64,000 nucleotides of DNA from Pseudomonas viridiflava (GTDB taxonomy: Bacteria > Pseudomonadota > Gammaproteobacteria > Pseudomonadales > Pseudomonadaceae): positions 248,001 through 312,000 of the forward strand of contig NZ_UUON01000033.1 in the NCBI RefSeq assembly GCF_900590885.1, given 5' to 3'. The position numbers were made by a program, and so were the translations under genes. Under the pieces are notes generated by a model that worked only from the letters and a program-made list of their open reading frames with translations, was not told where the DNA came from and searched no databases. This document shows positions 1-8,984 of the stretch, in pieces (position 1 is the stretch's first letter; each line of letters opens with the position of its first letter).

Positions 1-609
1 GCGTCCGTACTCAAAGGCTCGCCGGGTCAAGACCTGCATGGTTACAACCGCAAGGAAGTCACGCAGTTCCAGACCACGTTCACGCACTTCTTTGATCAGG
101 TGATGGGCGCCAGCCGCTTGACGACCGTTGGTGAAATCGGGGTGACGCACGTGGGGGGGCTGGAAAGCAAATCCGAGGCGCGTTATGGGCGCGACCCGGT
201 GTTTGGTCCAGGTACATTGCCCGGTGGTTTCTGTAATACGCTCAATAACTCGACCGCTGTAGGCGCCGGCCTGGGCAACGCCAATGGGTTGAACACCAAC
301 TGCAACAACGATGGCTTCACCACTGCCACTTCCTGGGGTTACCGCGCCCGTGCTATCTGGGAATACCCGGACGTCTTTGCCGGCGTAAACCTCAAGCCAA
401 ACGTGGCGTGGTCCCATGACGTCAAGGGTTATTCCCCAGGTCCTGGCGCCAACTTTGAAGAAGGCCGTAAAGCCGTCAGCCTTGGCTTGGATGCTGAATA
501 TCAAAATACCTATACCGCCAGTCTGAACTACACCAACTTCTTCGGTGGGGATTTCAGTACGGTGAATGACCGCGACTTTGTCGCCCTGAGCTTCGGCGCG
601 AACTTCTAA
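1..609 (+). CDS. DUF1302 family outer-membrane protein, C-terminal part
   Basis: The frame is open from base 1, so the gene begins upstream of the window. About 202 residues are visible. They have the alternating polar/aromatic pattern of a beta-barrel and end in a typical barrel terminus (VALSFGANF, final Phe). Family knowledge: DUF1302 proteins are large outer-membrane proteins of Pseudomonas, usually encoded directly before a DUF1329 protein, as here (29 bases to the next start). The pair is often next to a LuxR-type regulator and linked to uptake or turnover of hydrophobic compounds; the substrate cannot be read from the sequence. The family call rests on the C-terminus plus neighbours. 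Confidence 0.8.
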   Translation, partial: ASVLKGSPGQDLHGYNRKEVTQFQTTFTHFFDQVMGASRLTTVGEIGVTHVGGLESKSEARYGRDPVFGPGTLPGGFCNTLNNSTAVGAGLGNANGLNTNCNNDGFTTATSWGYRARAIWEYPDVFAGVNLKPNVAWSHDVKGYSPGPGANFEEGRKAVSLGLDAEYQNTYTASLNYTNFFGGDFSTVNDRDFVALSFGANF

Positions 610-638
610 GCACACTGCATTTCAGGAAGAACCAGAAC

Positions 639-2003
639 ATGAAAATAACTAAAAGTCTGTTGCATGTGGGTGTGCTTGGGCTGTCGATCCTGGCGACCAA
701 CGTCATGGCGGCAGTGTCGGCGGATGAAGCGTCCAAGCTGGGCACCAGCCTGACGCCGATGGGCGCGGAAATGGCCGGTAACGCGGCCGGCACCATTCCG
801 AAATGGTCGCCACTGCCAACCAACGCCGGCGCCGTGGATGCCCGTGGTTTCCTGGCCAACCCTTACGCCAGCGAGCAACCGCAGTTCACCATCACCGCAG
901 CCAACGTCGAGCAGTACAAGGACAAACTGGCGCCGGGCCAATACGCGATGTTCAAGCGTTACCCGGAAACCTTCAAGATGCCGGTCTACCCGACCCATCG
1001 CGGCGCCACGGTGCCGGCTGATGTGTTCGCCGCCATCAAGAAGAACGCCACCACCACCAATCTGGTGTCCGGCGGCAACGGCCTGGAAAACTTCGAAACC
1101 GCCGTGCCGTTCCCGATTCCCAAAAGTGGCGTGGAAGTGATCTGGAACCACATCACCCGTTATCGCGGCGGCAGCGTGACGCGCCTGGTCACCCAGGCTA
1201 CGCCGCAAACCAACGGCTCCTTCAGCCTGGTGTACTTCAAAGACCAGTTCGTGTTCCGCGACAAGATGAAAGACTTCGACCCGAAAAACCCGGGCAACGT
1301 GCTGTTCTACTTCAAGCAGCAAGTGACCGCGCCGGCCCGTCTGGCCGGTGGTGTGCTGCTGGTGCACGAAACCCTGGACCAGGTGAAGGAACCGCGTTCG
1401 GCGTGGGTCTACAACGCCGGCCAGCGCCGTGTGCGCCGGGCGCCGCAAGTGTCCTATGACGGCCCGGGCACCGCTGCCGACGGCCTGCGTACCTCCGACA
1501 ACCTGGACATGTACAACGGTGCGCCGGATCGCTACGACTGGAAACTGGAAGGCAAGAAGGAAATCTACATCGCCTCCAACAGCTACAAGATCGACGATCC
1601 GAAGTTGAAATACGCCGACATCATCAAGGCCGGCCACATCAACCAGGACCTGACCCGCTACGAGCTGCGCCGCGTCTGGCATGTGGTGGCGACCTTGAAG
1701 GAAGGCCAGCGCCATATCTACGCCAAGCGTGACTTCTTCATCGACGAAGACACCTGGCAAGCAGCGGTGATCGACCACTACGACGGCCGCGGCCAACTGT
1801 GGCGCGTCGCCGAAGCCCATGCCGAGAACTACTACGACAAGCAAGTGCCGTGGTACGCCCTGGAAACCCTCTACGACCTGCAGTCCGGCCGCTACCTGGC
1901 CCTGGGCATGAAGAACGAAGAGAAGCAGGCCTATGACTTCGGCTTCACCGCCACCACCAGCGACTTCACCCCAGCGGCCCTGCGCCAGGACGGTGTTCGC
2001 TAA
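639..2003 (+). CDS. DUF1329 family exported protein
   Basis: 454 residues, starting MKITKSLLHVGVLGL with a signal peptide cleaved after about residue 24 (NVMA|AVSA). A GGAAGAACC stretch lies just before the ATG and supports this start. The body (ADEASKLGTSLTPMGAEMAGN near the mature N-terminus, WRVAEAHAENYYDK near the end) is typical of DUF1329, which has a LolA/LolB-like fold and is predicted periplasmic or outer-membrane associated. It follows the DUF1302 gene closely and is probably in the same operon. The two products are thought to work together at the outer membrane; the exact substrate is unknown. A REP doublet follows the stop. Confidence 0.85.
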   Translation: MKITKSLLHVGVLGLSILATNVMAAVSADEASKLGTSLTPMGAEMAGNAAGTIPKWSPLPTNAGAVDARGFLANPYASEQPQFTITAANVEQYKDKLAPGQYAMFKRYPETFKMPVYPTHRGATVPADVFAAIKKNATTTNLVSGGNGLENFETAVPFPIPKSGVEVIWNHITRYRGGSVTRLVTQATPQTNGSFSLVYFKDQFVFRDKMKDFDPKNPGNVLFYFKQQVTAPARLAGGVLLVHETLDQVKEPRSAWVYNAGQRRVRRAPQVSYDGPGTAADGLRTSDNLDMYNGAPDRYDWKLEGKKEIYIASNSYKIDDPKLKYADIIKAGHINQDLTRYELRRVWHVVATLKEGQRHIYAKRDFFIDEDTWQAAVIDHYDGRGQLWRVAEAHAENYYDKQVPWYALETLYDLQSGRYLALGMKNEEKQAYDFGFTATTSDFTPAALRQDGVR

Positions 2004-2020
2004 ACCATAGCTGCAACCAA

Positions 2021-2113
2021 ATGTGGGAGGGGGCTTGCCCCCGATAGCGGTCTGACAGTCAAAAGATGCATCGACTGATCCGCCGCCATCGGGAGCAAGC
2101 CCCCTCCCACATT
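2021..2113. repeat. REP doublet (REPIN-like)
   Basis: Two inverted copies of the ATGTGGGAGGGGGCTTGC motif flank a short spacer: left copy at 2021-2043, right copy in inverse orientation at 2088-2113. The whole can fold into one long hairpin. It resembles the REP/REPIN families described in P. fluorescens SBW25, and its core is shared with the elements at 35836, 50522 and 58232. Confidence 0.85.
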
Positions 2114-2228
2114 TTTTGTCGCAGTTCTTTTTAAGGCAAATGTTGCAAAGATCTACAAACCTGCGGCTTTTACCGCTAGTCTGCGGACATCTGCAATGCC
2201 GACAACAGCCTTCTACAAGAGCCCGGCG

Positions 2229-4958
2229 ATGACTGATCTGTCCCGAATCCAAGGGCCTGCCAGCGCGGTAATCCCGACCCTGGAAGGTCGCTTCTACAGG
2301 CCACCGCTGCCCGACGGCTATGTGCTGCGACCGCGCCTGTGCGAACGGCTGGCTGCCGGGCTGGAAGGGCGACTGCTGCTGGTCAGCGCACCCGCGGGTT
2401 TCGGCAAAAGCTCGTTGGCGGTGGAGTTCTGCCAAAGCCTGCCGGCCCACTGGCAAAGCCTGTGGCTGGGGCTGAGCCCACGGGACAACGACCCAGGGCG
2501 TTTTCTCGAACGCCTGCTCGAAGGTTTGCAGCACTACTTCCCGCAACTCGGCGCCCAATCCCTGGGCCTGCTGAAAATGCGCCAGCGCCACCAACCCTTC
2601 GCCTTCGAAGAGTGGCTCGATGGGTTGCTCGATGAGCTGACCGTGCAGCTGTCCACCCGTGCGCCGCTGTTGCTGGTGCTGGATGACTACCACCTGGCCC
2701 AGGGCCCGGTGCTGGATCGCTGCCTGCAATTTTTCCTCAACCATTTGCCCGATGGCCTGCTGGTGCTGGTCACCAGCCGCCAGCGCCCGGATTGGCACCT
2801 GGCGCGGCTGCGTCTGTCGCGGCATTTGCTGGAACTGCATGAACAGGACCTGCGCCTGACCCATGCCGAATCCCTCGCCGTACTTGACCGTCACAGCAGC
2901 TCCTTGCGTGGCGAGGCCCTCGACAACCTGATCCGTCGCAGCGAAGGCTGGGTGGCCGGCTTGCGTTTCTGGTTGCTGGCTGCTTCCGAAGCCGGCAGCG
3001 AAGGCGCGTTGCCGCAGAGCCTGCACGGTGGCGAAGGGTTGATTCGCGATTACCTGCTCGAAGAGGTGATCGACTGCCTGCCGGCCGAAGTCCAGGCGTT
3101 CCTGTTCGACACCGCGCCCCAGGAGCGCTTTTGCAGCGAGCTGTGCGACGCCGTGCGCGAAGCCCACGACAGCGCCGAAATCCTGCGTTACCTGCAATCC
3201 CACCAGGTGTTCCTGGTGCCGTTGGACGAGCAGGGCCACTGGTTCCGCTATCACCATTTGTTCTCCGACCTGCTGCGCACGCGGCGCGCCAGCAGCAATG
3301 TGTTGCCGGCGGCCAGCCTGCATCTGCGCGCGTGTCGCTGGTTTAACGCCCAGGGCTTGATCGATGAAGCGGTGGAGCAGGCGTTGCGCGCCGGCCACCT
3401 GGATGTGGCCGCCAACCTGGTGCAGAACCTGTCCGAAGAACAACTGCTGGCCGAACAGAATGTGGGCATGCTGCTGCGCTGGAAAATGGACTTGCCCGAC
3501 AGCCTGCTGATCAGCACGCCGCGCTTGATTGTGCTGTACAGCTGGGCCTTGGGCCTGGCCTGCCAGTTGGATGCGGCGGAGGAATTGTCCAGTTACCTCA
3601 GCCGCTTCCTGCCGGCGCCGTCCGCCACCGCGCAGAAGTCGATGCTGGCCCAATGGCTGGCGCTGAGCGGGATCATTGCGCGCGGGCGCGGTGACCGCGA
3701 GCTGACCCAGCGCTATTGCAGCGAAGCCTTGGAGAGCCTGCCGCAGCGGCGTTACGGGCAACGTTTGATGTGCCTGTCGGCGCTGTCCAATTTGGCCATT
3801 GTCGATGCCGACCTGTGGCGCGCCCGTGGGTTGAATCGCGAGTCCCTGGAGCTGGCGCAGCGTGTCGGTAATCCGTTGTTCGAGGCCCTGGCCCATTACG
3901 ACCGTGCGCGGGTATTGCAGGCGCGCGGCGAAATCCTGCGCTCCCTGGATGAAGTGCGCCAGGGCCTGCAACGCCTGCAGGGCCTGGCCCCCCAGCGGCT
4001 GTACGCCGTGCGTGCGCGGTTATCGCTGTACGAAGGTTACTTGCTGCTGGTGCGTTTCCAGCCCGAAGCCGGCCTTGTGCGTTTGCGCGCTGGCCTTGCC
4101 GAGGCTCGCGCCTGCCGCGACATCAGCGTGCTGATCGGGCATTGCGTGATCGCCAGCTTCGAAGGGCGGCGCGGTGACTTTCCCAGCGCCTTCGCCGAAC
4201 TCGCTGAAGCCGAACGCCTGATGCACATCTGGGATGTGCCGCCGATCTACTACCTGGCGATGATCACCCTGATCAAATGCGAGCTTTGGCTGGCCCAGGG
4301 TCGCACCGACCTGGCCGACGCCTGGCTGACCCGCCTGGGGCAGACCTACAACGGCGAACATGCCGCCGCCGCACCGGAGTTTCATCCACACCTGCCGCAG
4401 CATATCGGGCTGCAACAGGCTGCATTGGATGCGATTCGCCATCAACCCGAGGCCGCGCAGCAACGCCTTACAGAGTTGGCACAACAGGCCCACAACAGCG
4501 GGCGCCAGATGATTGCCCTGATGGCCCTGACCCAGCAGGCGCAGTTGCTGCTGGAGGGCGGCCACGAAGTCAAGGCGCGGCCGGTGTTGGCCCAGGCCCT
4601 GGAGGCGGGCGCAGGTGGCGCGCTGCAACCTTTTGAGCGGTTGCTGGCCGGTCACCCGGACTGGATGCGCGAGCAACTCGGCAAGGATCCCCATGGTGTG
4701 CTGAATCAGAGCCTGCTGGGATATCTACCGGCCGTTGCCATGGCCGAGCCGTCAGCCAATCATGAAACCCTGAGCGCCCGGGAGCTGGCGGTGCTGCAAT
4801 TGATCGCTCAAGGCTGCTCGAACCAGGAAATCAGCAACCGGCTGTTTATCTCCCTGCACACGGTCAAGACCCACGCGAGCCATATCAACAGCAAGCTGGG
4901 TGTGGAGCGTCGCACCCAGGCCGTGGCGCGGGCGCAGGAACTGAAACTGATCGGCTAG
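2229..4958 (+). CDS. MalT-like LuxR family transcriptional regulator (large ATP-binding type)
   Basis: 909 residues from ATG 2229 (MTDLSRIQG), chosen because AAGAG sits 7 bases upstream; ATG 2196 would add 11 residues and has a weaker GGA. Domains in order: a STAND/AAA-type NTPase with Walker A (APAGFGKSS, about residues 54-62) and Walker B (LLLVLDDYH, about 160); a long helical TPR-like middle (about 340-800); and a C-terminal LuxR helix-turn-helix (LSARELAVLQLIAQG then SLHTVKTHASHI, about 843-900). This is the architecture of MalT, where an inducer bound by the TPR part drives ATP-dependent oligomerisation. It follows the DUF1302/DUF1329 pair and may regulate it (inference). Its inducer is unknown. 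Confidence 0.88.
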   Translation: MTDLSRIQGPASAVIPTLEGRFYRPPLPDGYVLRPRLCERLAAGLEGRLLLVSAPAGFGKSSLAVEFCQSLPAHWQSLWLGLSPRDNDPGRFLERLLEGLQHYFPQLGAQSLGLLKMRQRHQPFAFEEWLDGLLDELTVQLSTRAPLLLVLDDYHLAQGPVLDRCLQFFLNHLPDGLLVLVTSRQRPDWHLARLRLSRHLLELHEQDLRLTHAESLAVLDRHSSSLRGEALDNLIRRSEGWVAGLRFWLLAASEAGSEGALPQSLHGGEGLIRDYLLEEVIDCLPAEVQAFLFDTAPQERFCSELCDAVREAHDSAEILRYLQSHQVFLVPLDEQGHWFRYHHLFSDLLRTRRASSNVLPAASLHLRACRWFNAQGLIDEAVEQALRAGHLDVAANLVQNLSEEQLLAEQNVGMLLRWKMDLPDSLLISTPRLIVLYSWALGLACQLDAAEELSSYLSRFLPAPSATAQKSMLAQWLALSGIIARGRGDRELTQRYCSEALESLPQRRYGQRLMCLSALSNLAIVDADLWRARGLNRESLELAQRVGNPLFEALAHYDRARVLQARGEILRSLDEVRQGLQRLQGLAPQRLYAVRARLSLYEGYLLLVRFQPEAGLVRLRAGLAEARACRDISVLIGHCVIASFEGRRGDFPSAFAELAEAERLMHIWDVPPIYYLAMITLIKCELWLAQGRTDLADAWLTRLGQTYNGEHAAAAPEFHPHLPQHIGLQQAALDAIRHQPEAAQQRLTELAQQAHNSGRQMIALMALTQQAQLLLEGGHEVKARPVLAQALEAGAGGALQPFERLLAGHPDWMREQLGKDPHGVLNQSLLGYLPAVAMAEPSANHETLSARELAVLQLIAQGCSNQEISNRLFISLHTVKTHASHINSKLGVERRTQAVARAQELKLIG

Positions 4959-5003
4959 GTGGCGAGCGAGCTTGCTCGCGCCGGGCTGCGAAGCAGCCCC
5001 AGT
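4959..5003. repeat. Short double-hairpin intergenic repeat
   Basis: Two adjacent palindromes just after the regulator stop: GCGAGC..GCTCGC (4962-4979) and GGGCTGC-GAA-GCAGCCC (4983-5000). This differs from the GTGGGAGGGG type and looks like another widespread Pseudomonas extragenic palindrome. It may also help end transcription of the upstream gene, since a short T-run follows. Confidence 0.6.
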
Positions 5004-5047
5004 CTGTTTTAATAGTGCAATTATCTGATTCGCACTCGAGGCCCCCT

Positions 5048-5692
5048 ATGACCACCCCCAAACCGACGCTCATCCGCGAAACCTTCCCCGTCGGCCCCTT
5101 GCAGTGCAACTGCACCATCATCGGCGACCCCATCACCAAAAAAGCCATCGTCGTCGACCCAGGCGGCAACCACGAACTGATCCTCGCGCGCCTCGAGGCG
5201 CTGGGCCTGAAAGTGGTGAGCATCATCCACACCCACGCGCACCTCGACCATTTCCTCGCGTCCGGCCAGTTGAAAGAGAAAACCGGGGCCACCTTGCACC
5301 TGCACAAAGAGGATCAATTCCTCTGGGACAACCTGGAAATGCAGTGCCAGATGTTTCGTGTGCCCTATACCCCGGTACCGTCGCCGGATCGCTGGCTGGA
5401 GGACGACGAGGAGTTGGCCTGTGGCTGCGGCGTGGCCTTGCACACGCCAGGGCATACGCCGGGCTCGATGAGTTTCTGGTTCGCCGATGCCAAGCTTTTG
5501 ATTGCCGGCGATACGTTGTTTCGGCGCGGCGTAGGGCGCACGGATTTGTGGGGCGGGGACCAGGCGACCATCGTGCGTTCGATCAAGCAACGGCTGTATA
5601 CCCTCGACGAAGGCGCGACCGTGGTGACCGGTCATGGCCCGGATACACGGCTGGGGGATGAGATGCGCGAGAACCCGTTTGTTCGTGCATGA
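5048..5692 (+). CDS. YcbL/GloB-type MBL-fold metallo-hydrolase
   Basis: 214 residues from ATG 5048 (MTTPKPTLIRETFPVG), the length typical of YcbL-type enzymes; an in-frame ATG at 5015 would add 11 poorly conserved residues. The zinc-binding signature THAHLDH lies at about residues 62-68, followed by LHTPGHTPGS and AGDTLF, giving the usual His/Asp set of glyoxalase II-related hydrolases. Family members hydrolyse S-D-lactoylglutathione or other thioesters; the substrate here cannot be told from sequence. No signal peptide is visible, so cytoplasmic. It seems to be a single-gene unit between the LuxR gene and the OmpA lipoprotein. Confidence 0.88.
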   Translation: MTTPKPTLIRETFPVGPLQCNCTIIGDPITKKAIVVDPGGNHELILARLEALGLKVVSIIHTHAHLDHFLASGQLKEKTGATLHLHKEDQFLWDNLEMQCQMFRVPYTPVPSPDRWLEDDEELACGCGVALHTPGHTPGSMSFWFADAKLLIAGDTLFRRGVGRTDLWGGDQATIVRSIKQRLYTLDEGATVVTGHGPDTRLGDEMRENPFVRA

Positions 5693-5891
5693 GCAGACCT
5701 GTTGTAGCAAAAACACAGGTTGTATTCAGGATCTGTCTGCTACGGTTTCTGTAGCGGCGCTGGCGGCCGATGTTTTGTTACAGCCCAGGCTGCGGCCACG
5801 GAATTTTTACCGCTTGTCGCGTTCCAAACTCGGCACAGATCCATTGCCAATGTCCTTTGCACCACAGAATGCAAAAGTAGGAGCTTCCTTC

Positions 5892-6665
5892 ATGTTCACT
5901 TCCCGTCGTCTGCTTGTTGTTGCTACGGTCGTAGCCCTGTTGTCCGGCTGCGCTTCACCTAACCCTTACAGCGGCGGCGGCCAGGGCCAGGCGAGTAATG
6001 AGTCCGGCGGCATGAGCAAAACCGCCAAGTACGGTGGCCTGGGTGCCTTGGCGGGTGCGTTGGCAGGTGCCGCCATCGACCACAACAACCGTGGCAAGGG
6101 TGCGTTGATCGGTGCGGTGGTTGCCGGTGCAGGCGCAGCGGGTTATGGCTACTACGCCGACCAGCAGGAAAAGAAACTGCGCGAAAGCATGGCCAATACC
6201 GGGGTTGAAGTTCAGCGTCAGGGCGACCAGATCAAGCTGATCATGCCAGGCAATATCACCTTCGCGACCAACTCGGATGCGATCTCCAGCAGCTTCTACA
6301 CGCCGCTGAACAACCTGGCCAACTCTCTCAAGCAGTTCAGCCAGAACACCATCCAGATCGTCGGCTACACCGACAGCACCGGCAGCCGCCAGTTGAACAT
6401 GGACCTGTCCCAGCGCCGTGCGCAGAGCGTGGCCAACTACCTGACCTCCCAGGGCGTCAGCGCTGCCAACCTGAGTGCACGCGGTGCCGGCCCGGATAAC
6501 CCGATCGCCAGCAACGCCGACGTGAATGGCCGTGCCCAGAACCGTCGTGTGGAAGTGAACCTCGGCCCGATCCCTGGCCAGCAGTACGGCCAGCCAAGCG
6601 CCCAGCAACAAGCGCCACAGCAGAATAATCAGTTCCAGGGCAACCCGTACTCGCAGTACCAGTAA
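5892..6665 (+). CDS. OmpA-family lipoprotein with glycine zipper (YiaD-like)
   Basis: 257 residues from ATG 5892, which has AGGAG 8 bases upstream. The N-terminus is a lipoprotein signal with lipobox LLSGC (Cys20). Next comes a glycine-zipper segment (GGLGALAGALAGAAI ... ALIGAVVAGAGAAG), a membrane-inserting motif. The C-terminal half is an OmpA-like peptidoglycan-binding domain (VGYTDSTGS, QRRAQSVANYL, NRRVEVNL), and a Gln-rich tail ends the protein. The role is to tie the outer membrane to peptidoglycan. It stands alone and ends at a bidirectional terminator shared with the chemoreceptor on the other strand. Confidence 0.9.
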   Translation: MFTSRRLLVVATVVALLSGCASPNPYSGGGQGQASNESGGMSKTAKYGGLGALAGALAGAAIDHNNRGKGALIGAVVAGAGAAGYGYYADQQEKKLRESMANTGVEVQRQGDQIKLIMPGNITFATNSDAISSSFYTPLNNLANSLKQFSQNTIQIVGYTDSTGSRQLNMDLSQRRAQSVANYLTSQGVSAANLSARGAGPDNPIASNADVNGRAQNRRVEVNLGPIPGQQYGQPSAQQQAPQQNNQFQGNPYSQYQ

Positions 6666-6680
6666 AGGCTCGCCAGTAAA

Positions 6681-6717
6681 AAGGGCGCCGTGCAGTCCAT
6701 GCACGGCGCCCTTTTTT
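6681..6717. terminator. Bidirectional rho-independent terminator
   Basis: Perfect 13-bp stem AAGGGCGCCGTGC / GCACGGCGCCCTT with a 7-base loop. It is followed by TTTT on the plus side and preceded by a run of A, so it works in both directions between the convergent lipoprotein and chemoreceptor genes. Confidence 0.93.
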
Positions 6718-6730
6718 GTGCCTCGAGTTT

Positions 6731-8371
6731 TTACAGGCGGAAGCGGCTGACCAAGGTGTTGAACGAAGTCGCCAGGTTCGACAGTTCCTGGGTCGATGCA
6801 TTGGTTTGATGCGCGCCGGCTGCCGTTTGCGTCGACAGGTCCTGGATATTGACCAGGTTGCGGTCGACCTCACGCGCCACGTGGGCCTGCTCTTCCGACG
6901 CAGTGGCGATCACCAGGTTGCGCTCGTTGATCTGGGAGATACCCTCTGCGATCAGTTCCAGCGCTTCCCCCGTGGCCTGGGCGAGGGCCTGGGTGTCGTT
7001 GACCAGCGCCTGGCTTTTGCCCATGGCGCCTACGGCCTGGTCGGCGCTGGCTTGCACGGTGTTGATCATGCCTTCGATTTCCCCGGTCGACGCTTGCGTG
7101 CGGGCGGCGAGGGCGCGCACTTCGTCGGCGACCACGGCAAAACCACGGCCCTGCTCACCGGCTCGGGCGGCCTCGATGGCGGCATTGAGGGCCAACAGGT
7201 TGGTCTGCTCGGCGATGCCACGGATTACGTCGAGCACTTTGCCGATGTCGCGAACTTGGCCGGCCAGGTCCTTGACCCTGCTGGTCGATGAGTCGATTTC
7301 AGTGGTGGCAAGGTTGATGGCCGTGACCGCTTTGCGCGCTTGGTCGCGGCCATTGGTGGCCTGCTGGCTGGTGGTCTGGGACGCCTCGGAGGTGGACACC
7401 GCATTGCGCGCCACTTCCTCAACCGCCGACGTCATCTCGGTAACCGCCGTGGCGGCTTGCTGAATCTCATCGTTCTGGCGCACCAGGCCGCGGCTGCCGT
7501 TATCGGTGACGGCCGTTAGCTCTTCGGCGGCTGAGGCGAGTTGATCCGAGGCGCTGGCGATCTGCTGGATGGTTTGTTTCAAGCTCGACTGCATATCGCC
7601 CAGGGCGCTCAGCAGTTGGCCGGTTTCGTCTCGGCCGGTGCTGACGATGGTCAGGGTCAGGTCGCCATCGGCGATGCGCCGTGCGCTGGCCACTGCGGTG
7701 GCAATCGGGCGGCTGATCAGACGGCTGACAAACAGGCCGAGCAAAATCGCCGCAATAAAGGCGAGCACGATGCCTGAGTACAGTGTGTTCTTGGCAGACG
7801 CCTCCTGTGCCGTGGCTTCCTTCGCTCCTTCGGCTACCTGGCGTTCATTGGAGTCGACCATGATCGTCAACTCATCCATCACCGTGCGGTAGTTTTTTTG
7901 CAGGTCGCCGAACAACAGCGCGCGGGCTTTATCCAGGTCGTGGGCCTGCAGCAGGGCCACGTATTGCTGGAGCATCGCCTGATACACCGGCCAGTCGCGA
8001 TCCATCTTGTCGCCCGCCGCCCGCTCGTCGTCGGCCAGAGGTGTCGCGCGGTAGAGCGCAAACGCCTGCTCACTGGCCAGGCGGTTGGCATTCATCGAGG
8101 CGATGAACTCGTCCTTGACGCTTTGCGGCGCGTCGCTGGCATAAGCGGTGTACAGCCGATAGAGGTCGCGGCTCTGGCCAACGGCTTTGGTTTTGGTCTG
8201 GGCGGTGTTCGAGACCGACACCAGGTTGTTGGTGAACACCAGCCTCAGGCTTTCCGACAGTGCAGATACCCCCCGGCTGCCCAGCACACCTACGCCCAAA
8301 GTGATCAAGGCGCACAGTGAGAAGGAGGTAATCAGTTTGGTCGAGAGTTTTGCGTCGTTAAGCCAGCTCAT
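6731..8371 (-). CDS. Methyl-accepting chemotaxis protein
   Basis: 546 residues from the ATG at 8371 (MSWLNDAKLSTKL), chosen because AGGA lies 7 bases upstream; upstream ATGs at 8404 and 8425 would add an unlikely tail. Order: TM1 about 12-32; a periplasmic helical sensor domain about 33-195 of the four-helix-bundle type; TM2 about 197-217; HAMP about 218-270; cytoplasmic signalling domain with the near-invariant hairpin tip EQTNLLALNAAIEAARAGE. It binds a ligand in the periplasm and controls CheA through CheW. The ligand is not deducible. The gene is monocistronic, with its own upstream region in a long gap. Confidence 0.95.
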   Translation of the reverse strand: MSWLNDAKLSTKLITSFSLCALITLGVGVLGSRGVSALSESLRLVFTNNLVSVSNTAQTKTKAVGQSRDLYRLYTAYASDAPQSVKDEFIASMNANRLASEQAFALYRATPLADDERAAGDKMDRDWPVYQAMLQQYVALLQAHDLDKARALLFGDLQKNYRTVMDELTIMVDSNERQVAEGAKEATAQEASAKNTLYSGIVLAFIAAILLGLFVSRLISRPIATAVASARRIADGDLTLTIVSTGRDETGQLLSALGDMQSSLKQTIQQIASASDQLASAAEELTAVTDNGSRGLVRQNDEIQQAATAVTEMTSAVEEVARNAVSTSEASQTTSQQATNGRDQARKAVTAINLATTEIDSSTSRVKDLAGQVRDIGKVLDVIRGIAEQTNLLALNAAIEAARAGEQGRGFAVVADEVRALAARTQASTGEIEGMINTVQASADQAVGAMGKSQALVNDTQALAQATGEALELIAEGISQINERNLVIATASEEQAHVAREVDRNLVNIQDLSTQTAAGAHQTNASTQELSNLATSFNTLVSRFRL

Positions 8372-8984
8372 CGGTTCGTCCTGGAAAGATGCTGATTGAT
8401 TCATCAACGAAATGAAGGCCGGCACCGGCTGGGTGGCGGCAGTTGTCGTACTACTATCGACAGCTTCGTCCAGGACTGAAGGGTTACAGAATATTTCTCA
8501 GATTGAAACCGCTCTAAAACGCGGCTTTTGACGGGTTTTTTGCTGATTTTTTGATCTGGATCCCGCTGTGAAAGATGAGCGGCTTTCAATCGACGCTATC
8601 AGGAGAATTTATAGAAATTGTTTATTTATCATATGGTTATTTTATTTTTCATGGCTTTTTAATGGTTGTCGAAAACAGGAGATGTCAGCACATACGTTCA
8701 AGCATGGGCAAAATTCACAGAAACCTACGCATTTTCTCTAAAAAACCCATTAATGTTGCCGTCGTCCTTACGGATGTCACGCTGAAAACCCCTGTCTAGA
8801 CGCTTCAAGTCAAATCACAGATGGATGGCAAATTGCCTTTTAATCTGTTGCCAAATATTGCTCAGCGTGAAATATTCGCCCCTTCTTGTCATATGACGTC
8901 CGATGACAATATGAATTATTCGATAAGCCGCCAGAGCTTACGAGTCCGTGAAAGCCATGAGTGCAGTTTCGTAAGGTAAACAAG
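8372..8984. other. 613-bp intergenic region with an AT-rich core
   Basis: This lies between the divergent chemoreceptor and cytochrome c genes and must hold both promoters. Bases about 8600-8960 are clearly more AT-rich than the rest of the window (for example TTTATTTATCATATGG near 8620). A 74-codon reading frame at 8575-8799 has no recognisable family and no convincing ribosome site. I see no RNA gene or clear operator here. Confidence 0.5.

Noticed and set aside
606..3971. A 1121-codon open frame on the minus strand
   Set aside because: It is the antisense of the DUF1329 and LuxR genes; composition is Gln/His/Ala/Gly-rich with no domain, as expected of a GC-rich shadow.
8575..8799. A 74-codon frame in the AT-rich gap
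   Set aside because: No recognisable family, weak start context, and stops are fewer only by chance in one frame. Left as part of the gap.
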